8,795 nt of DNA. Origin: Thermoflexales bacterium (GTDB lineage: Bacteria; Chloroflexota; Anaerolineae; B4-G1; SLSP01). Each line of letters begins with the position of its first letter. Within the stretch, counting starts at the first letter, position 1. The notes beneath the pieces were generated by a model. It worked only from the letters and a program-made list of their open reading frames with translations. It was not told the DNA's origin and did not search any database. Below are positions 6,701 through 8,795 of the stretch, piece by piece. Where the stretch lies: contig SLSP01000362.1 in assembly GCA_007130345.1 (NCBI GenBank), forward strand, positions 1 to 8,795, written 5' to 3'. Both the position numbers and the translations under genes were made by a program.

Positions 6701-8795
6701 ATTCTACCGCGTCAAGTGGGTCAACACCTTCGTGCCCAACGACTACGGCGGCGGATCATGGACGTGGGATACCGAGCGGACGCTGGTGGCTGAGGTTGTC
6801 GTCACCACCAACCGCCTGGGCGAAGCCGTGGCGGCCTTCACGCCGGACGAAGGCGGCTCCTATCACGTCGTCGCCACGCCCGCGAACCCCACCGCCGCCA
6901 CCGAGCGCATCCGCAGCTCCATCTTCGTGTGGGTCTCCGGCGCCGACCACATCTCCTGGCGGCGCGAGAACCACGACCGCATCACGCTCATCAGCGACCG
7001 CACCGAGTACCAGGTGGGCGACGTGGCCGAAATCCTGATCCCCTCGCCCTTCGAGGCTCCACACAAGGCGTTGGTCACAGTGGAGCGCGAGGGCGTGCGC
7101 CGCCACGAGGTCATCACGCTGGAGAGCAACAGCCATATCTACCGCCTCCCCATCACCGCCGAGGACGTGCCCAACATCTACGTCTCGGTGGTGCTCATCA
7201 AGGGCCGTGCCGACGACACCCTGGCCGACTTCAAGATGGGCCTGTTGGGGCTGGACGTGCGCCTCGACCCGCAGACGCTCACCGTCGCCGTACAAGCCAG
7301 CACCGACCAGGCCGAGCCGGGCGCGACCGTGAGCTACACCGTCACCGTGACCGGCCCCGATGGCCGCCCCGTCTCTGGCGCGGAGCTATCGCTGGATGTG
7401 GTGGACAAAGGCGTGCTCAGTCTGCTGCCCCGCACCCGCGACATCCTCACCGCCTTCTACGCCCGCCGCGCGCTCCAGGTGCAGACCGGCAGCACGTTGA
7501 GCGTCTCGGTGAATCGCTACATGCAGGACATCGCCGAGCAACTGGCCGACGAGATGCAATTCGCAGGTAGCGCCGAGCGGAGAGCAGACGGCGTCGTCGA
7601 GGAAATGGAGTTTGCAGTCGAGTCGCCGATGGCCCCCGCGCCCACCGCCGATATGATGATGGATCAAGAGAAGGCGGTTGGCGGCGGTTCCGCCGCTCTG
7701 CCCCCCGGCCTCGACGTGCGGGAGGATTTCGCGGACACGGCCCACTGGAGCGCGCGCCTAGTCACCGACGGCAACGGACAGGCCGTCGTCAGCTTCACGC
7801 TGCCCGACAACCTCACCACCTGGGTCGCGCGCGCCGTTGGCATCGACGCGCAGACGCGCGCGGGCGAAGGCTCCGCCGAAGTCGTGGCGACCAAGCCGCT
7901 GCTCGTGCGACCGGTTGCGCCGCGCTTCTTTGTGGTGGATGACCGCGCCCAGCTCGCGGCCAACGTCAGCAACAACACCGACGACGCCCTCACCGTGGAC
8001 GTGGGCCTGACCGCCGAGGGCATCGCCATCAACGGCGACACGCCCGCGCTGCAAACCATCACCATCCCCGCCCGCAGCGAGCGCAAAGTGACCTGGTGGG
8101 TGCGCGTGGCCGACGTGACCGAGACCGAGCTGATTTTCAGCGCGGTGGCCGAGTCGCACGGGTACGCCGACGCCAGCAAGCCGCGTCTCACCACCGGGCC
8201 GGATGGCACGCTCCTGGTCTTCCGCTACACCACGCCCGACATCGTCGGCACGGCGGGGCAACTCACCGAGGGCGGCTCCCGCACCGAGGCCGTCGCCCTG
8301 CCCCCCGGCTTCGACAATCATCGGGGCGGGCTGACGGTACGCCTGGAGCCAAGCCTGGCTGCCGCGATGCAGGACGGCCTCCGGTATCTGGAGCACTACG
8401 AGTACGAGAGCACCGTCGGCACGGTCAGCCGCTTCCTGCCCAACCTGCTCACCTACCGCGCCTTCACCGACCTGGGCCTCGAAGACGCCGAACTCACCGC
8501 GCAGTTGCCCGCGCTGGTGGATGAGGGCCTGGCGAAACTCTATCAGCAGCAGAATCCCGACGGGGGCTGGGGCTGGTGGCACACCACCGAGAACTGGCGC
8601 AGCAACTCGCACGTCAGCGCCTACGTGGTCTTCGGGCTGCTCCGCGCCCAAGCCGCCGGATGGGACGTGCGCCAGGACGTGCTGCGCTCCGGACTCGATT
8701 ACCTGAGCGGCGAACTTAAGGAGATTGGCACCTACGAAAGCACCCGTGACGCCAACCACCAGGCGTGGCTGCTCTACGTCCTGGCCGAAGCCGAC
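3774..8795 (+). CDS. Alpha-2-macroglobulin-like lipoprotein with four N-terminal SbsA-type Ig domains; thioester motif absent; 3' end beyond window
   Basis: An uninterrupted frame of 1674 codons reaches the window end. Residues 1-21 are a lipoprotein signal (basic MKRN, hydrophobic core, lipobox VVAC with Cys21), so the mature protein is lipid-anchored outside the cytoplasm. A Pro/Thr-rich linker (about 24-56) leads to four SbsA/Big_5-type Ig-like units (about 62-162, 166-267, 271-367, 371-469). Each has a P-x-x-x-x start, an IxVxFN/D-type strand and an FTT/FRT end. The macroglobulin body follows: the MG2 hallmark YIYTDRPIYRPDQTVYFKG (696-714), a bait-region-type domain from about 1075 (DRTEYQVGD), VVDKGVLSLL, a Met/Ala/Glu-rich linker (about 1260-1312), the A2M domain (about 1316-1405, opening REDFADTAHW) and the start of the TED alpha/alpha barrel with PDGGWGWW. 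Bacterial A2Ms are thought to trap or inhibit attacking proteases. Here the site equivalent to GCxEQ reads ESTVG (1545-1549), so covalent trapping is not expected. An unusual CLRCWWW lies at 863-869. Confidence 0.94.
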   Translation, partial: MKRNILAFIGLCLTLLLVVACGRQVPVTPDPATPTPRPTHTPPPPRPVIPYTPVPADTLSPIIIQREPRRGEALRPDGSIEIVFDKAMDQDAVANALSVQAAGETPSAISGDLTWRDDRTVSFKPTQALARDVVYDVILTQDAVARSGEPLREPFTFRFTTAGYLEVAQVMPAPASRDIETDATITVIFNRPVVPLTALRQMEDFPDPLTFDPPVAGQGEWLNTSIYAFTPDAPLPGGTTLTARVAAGLEDVAGAALVEEYTWQFTTERPQVVWTSPRDQAELVDINTAIRVEFNQPIDLDSARRAFNMRGRRAVQGDFAIEGHTLVFTPTQALSFDTQYTVNIDTGITAVAGGQGMREAFRWRFTTVPLPEIVATRPAHREREAYPHTAFEIIFNTRIDPTTVMDNLSATPPLSPTQVYTSFSRYNNTFTLRFGAQPSTEYTFVIDAGIADPYGNTIPRGREVSFRTAPLDPAYRLGVPDTIGTYDAAQPAQLLVEHVNLSRLDLELHRLPLSAIESNYWDWDTRLPSGSELMRSWQVTLDSPLNERAHALIDLAQTADNTLAPGLYVLRATSPDLDRNDYARRQFHVMVVSDLNLTLKRGPESLFLWATDLASGEPVPGLTLNIIERGNDRFRERVTTDADGVAQFPDSQDRNALLAYAEAPFVAVSEHWGQRDISPWAFGMGQGARARDYRAYIYTDRPIYRPDQTVYFKGVVRADDDALYSLPRVREIEVFIRDANYTEIYHERLTLSDLGTFEGEVTLERGTGLGQYAIVANFDGHYIEAAFQVAAYRPPEFEVTLDLDAAEVSRGDDVAATLRASYFFGGPLADATLEWHAMAQPYTFAPPWGGRYSYNDVDDPFICLRCWWWEPPAPQAILSGVGTTDAAGEFALTLPGAELDEAMQRGAQRVTLEGSVVGPDNQHISGRSSVIVHPGPYYIGLSPQEYVGRAGQERAIDLVAVDWAGARLPNTAVQVEFYRVKWVNTFVPNDYGGGSWTWDTERTLVAEVVVTTNRLGEAVAAFTPDEGGSYHVVATPANPTAATERIRSSIFVWVSGADHISWRRENHDRITLISDRTEYQVGDVAEILIPSPFEAPHKALVTVEREGVRRHEVITLESNSHIYRLPITAEDVPNIYVSVVLIKGRADDTLADFKMGLLGLDVRLDPQTLTVAVQASTDQAEPGATVSYTVTVTGPDGRPVSGAELSLDVVDKGVLSLLPRTRDILTAFYARRALQVQTGSTLSVSVNRYMQDIAEQLADEMQFAGSAERRADGVVEEMEFAVESPMAPAPTADMMMDQEKAVGGGSAALPPGLDVREDFADTAHWSARLVTDGNGQAVVSFTLPDNLTTWVARAVGIDAQTRAGEGSAEVVATKPLLVRPVAPRFFVVDDRAQLAANVSNNTDDALTVDVGLTAEGIAINGDTPALQTITIPARSERKVTWWVRVADVTETELIFSAVAESHGYADASKPRLTTGPDGTLLVFRYTTPDIVGTAGQLTEGGSRTEAVALPPGFDNHRGGLTVRLEPSLAAAMQDGLRYLEHYEYESTVGTVSRFLPNLLTYRAFTDLGLEDAELTAQLPALVDEGLAKLYQQQNPDGGWGWWHTTENWRSNSHVSAYVVFGLLRAQAAGWDVRQDVLRSGLDYLSGELKEIGTYESTRDANHQAWLLYVLAEAD

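Noticed and set aside
7758..8759. Open frame on the minus strand (333 codons) opposite the A2M and TED domains
   Set aside because: The plus-strand frame matches A2M family motifs. The antisense product resembles no family and is rich in Gly/Ala/Val repeats.
1..8795. tRNA, rRNA or CRISPR array
   Set aside because: No cloverleaf, conserved rRNA segment or regularly spaced repeats were seen in the intergenic regions, and the rest is coding.

Overview
The window is GC-rich bacterial DNA. Coding density is high, third codon positions are strongly GC-biased, and clear Shine-Dalgarno sites (AAGGAGG, CAGGAG, AGGAGG) precede three of the five genes. The gene types suggest a member of the Chloroflexota (Anaerolineae-like): a large lipoprotein with a Pro/Thr linker, stacked Ig-like domains and an alpha-2-macroglobulin body, a membrane-anchored formylglycine-enzyme-like protein, a NarL-type response regulator and a dihydroflavonol-reductase-like epimerase. 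That assignment is inferred from gene style only; no marker gene is present.

Left part (1-1798). Two minus-strand genes form a tight operon: an extended-SDR epimerase/dehydratase with a C-terminal membrane anchor (448-1527), then a class I SAM-dependent methyltransferase (444 down to base 1, cut by the window edge). Stop and start lie 3 nt apart and in the same frame. Upstream is a 271-nt divergent intergenic region with two back-to-back promoters, each with a perfect TATAAT -10 box.

Middle part (1799-3421). A NarL/LuxR-family response regulator (1799-2443, plus) meets a minus-strand SUMF1/FGE-fold protein (2483-3421) tail to tail. Between them lies a perfect 16-bp inverted repeat that includes part of the regulator's stop codon. 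The FGE-like protein has an N-terminal membrane anchor and has Phe where the first active-site Cys of true formylglycine-generating enzymes should be.

Right part (3422-8795). A 352-nt divergent intergenic region, AT-rich in its centre, carries a widely spaced imperfect inverted repeat and putative promoters. It separates the FGE-like gene from a very large alpha-2-macroglobulin-like lipoprotein (3774 to beyond the window end, at least 1674 aa). That protein has a lipobox, four N-terminal SbsA-type Ig-like domains, an MG2 signature, a bait-region/MG segment, a Met-rich linker, the A2M domain and the start of the thioester-type alpha/alpha domain. The CxEQ thioester motif itself is replaced by ESTVG.

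The FGE-like protein and the A2M lipoprotein are both predicted to lie outside the cytoplasm and share one divergent control region, so co-regulation in an envelope-surface role is plausible but unproven. No RNA gene, CRISPR array, transposase or integrase was seen. The strongest observations are the loss of key residues in both extracytoplasmic proteins and the two non-coding inverted repeats.
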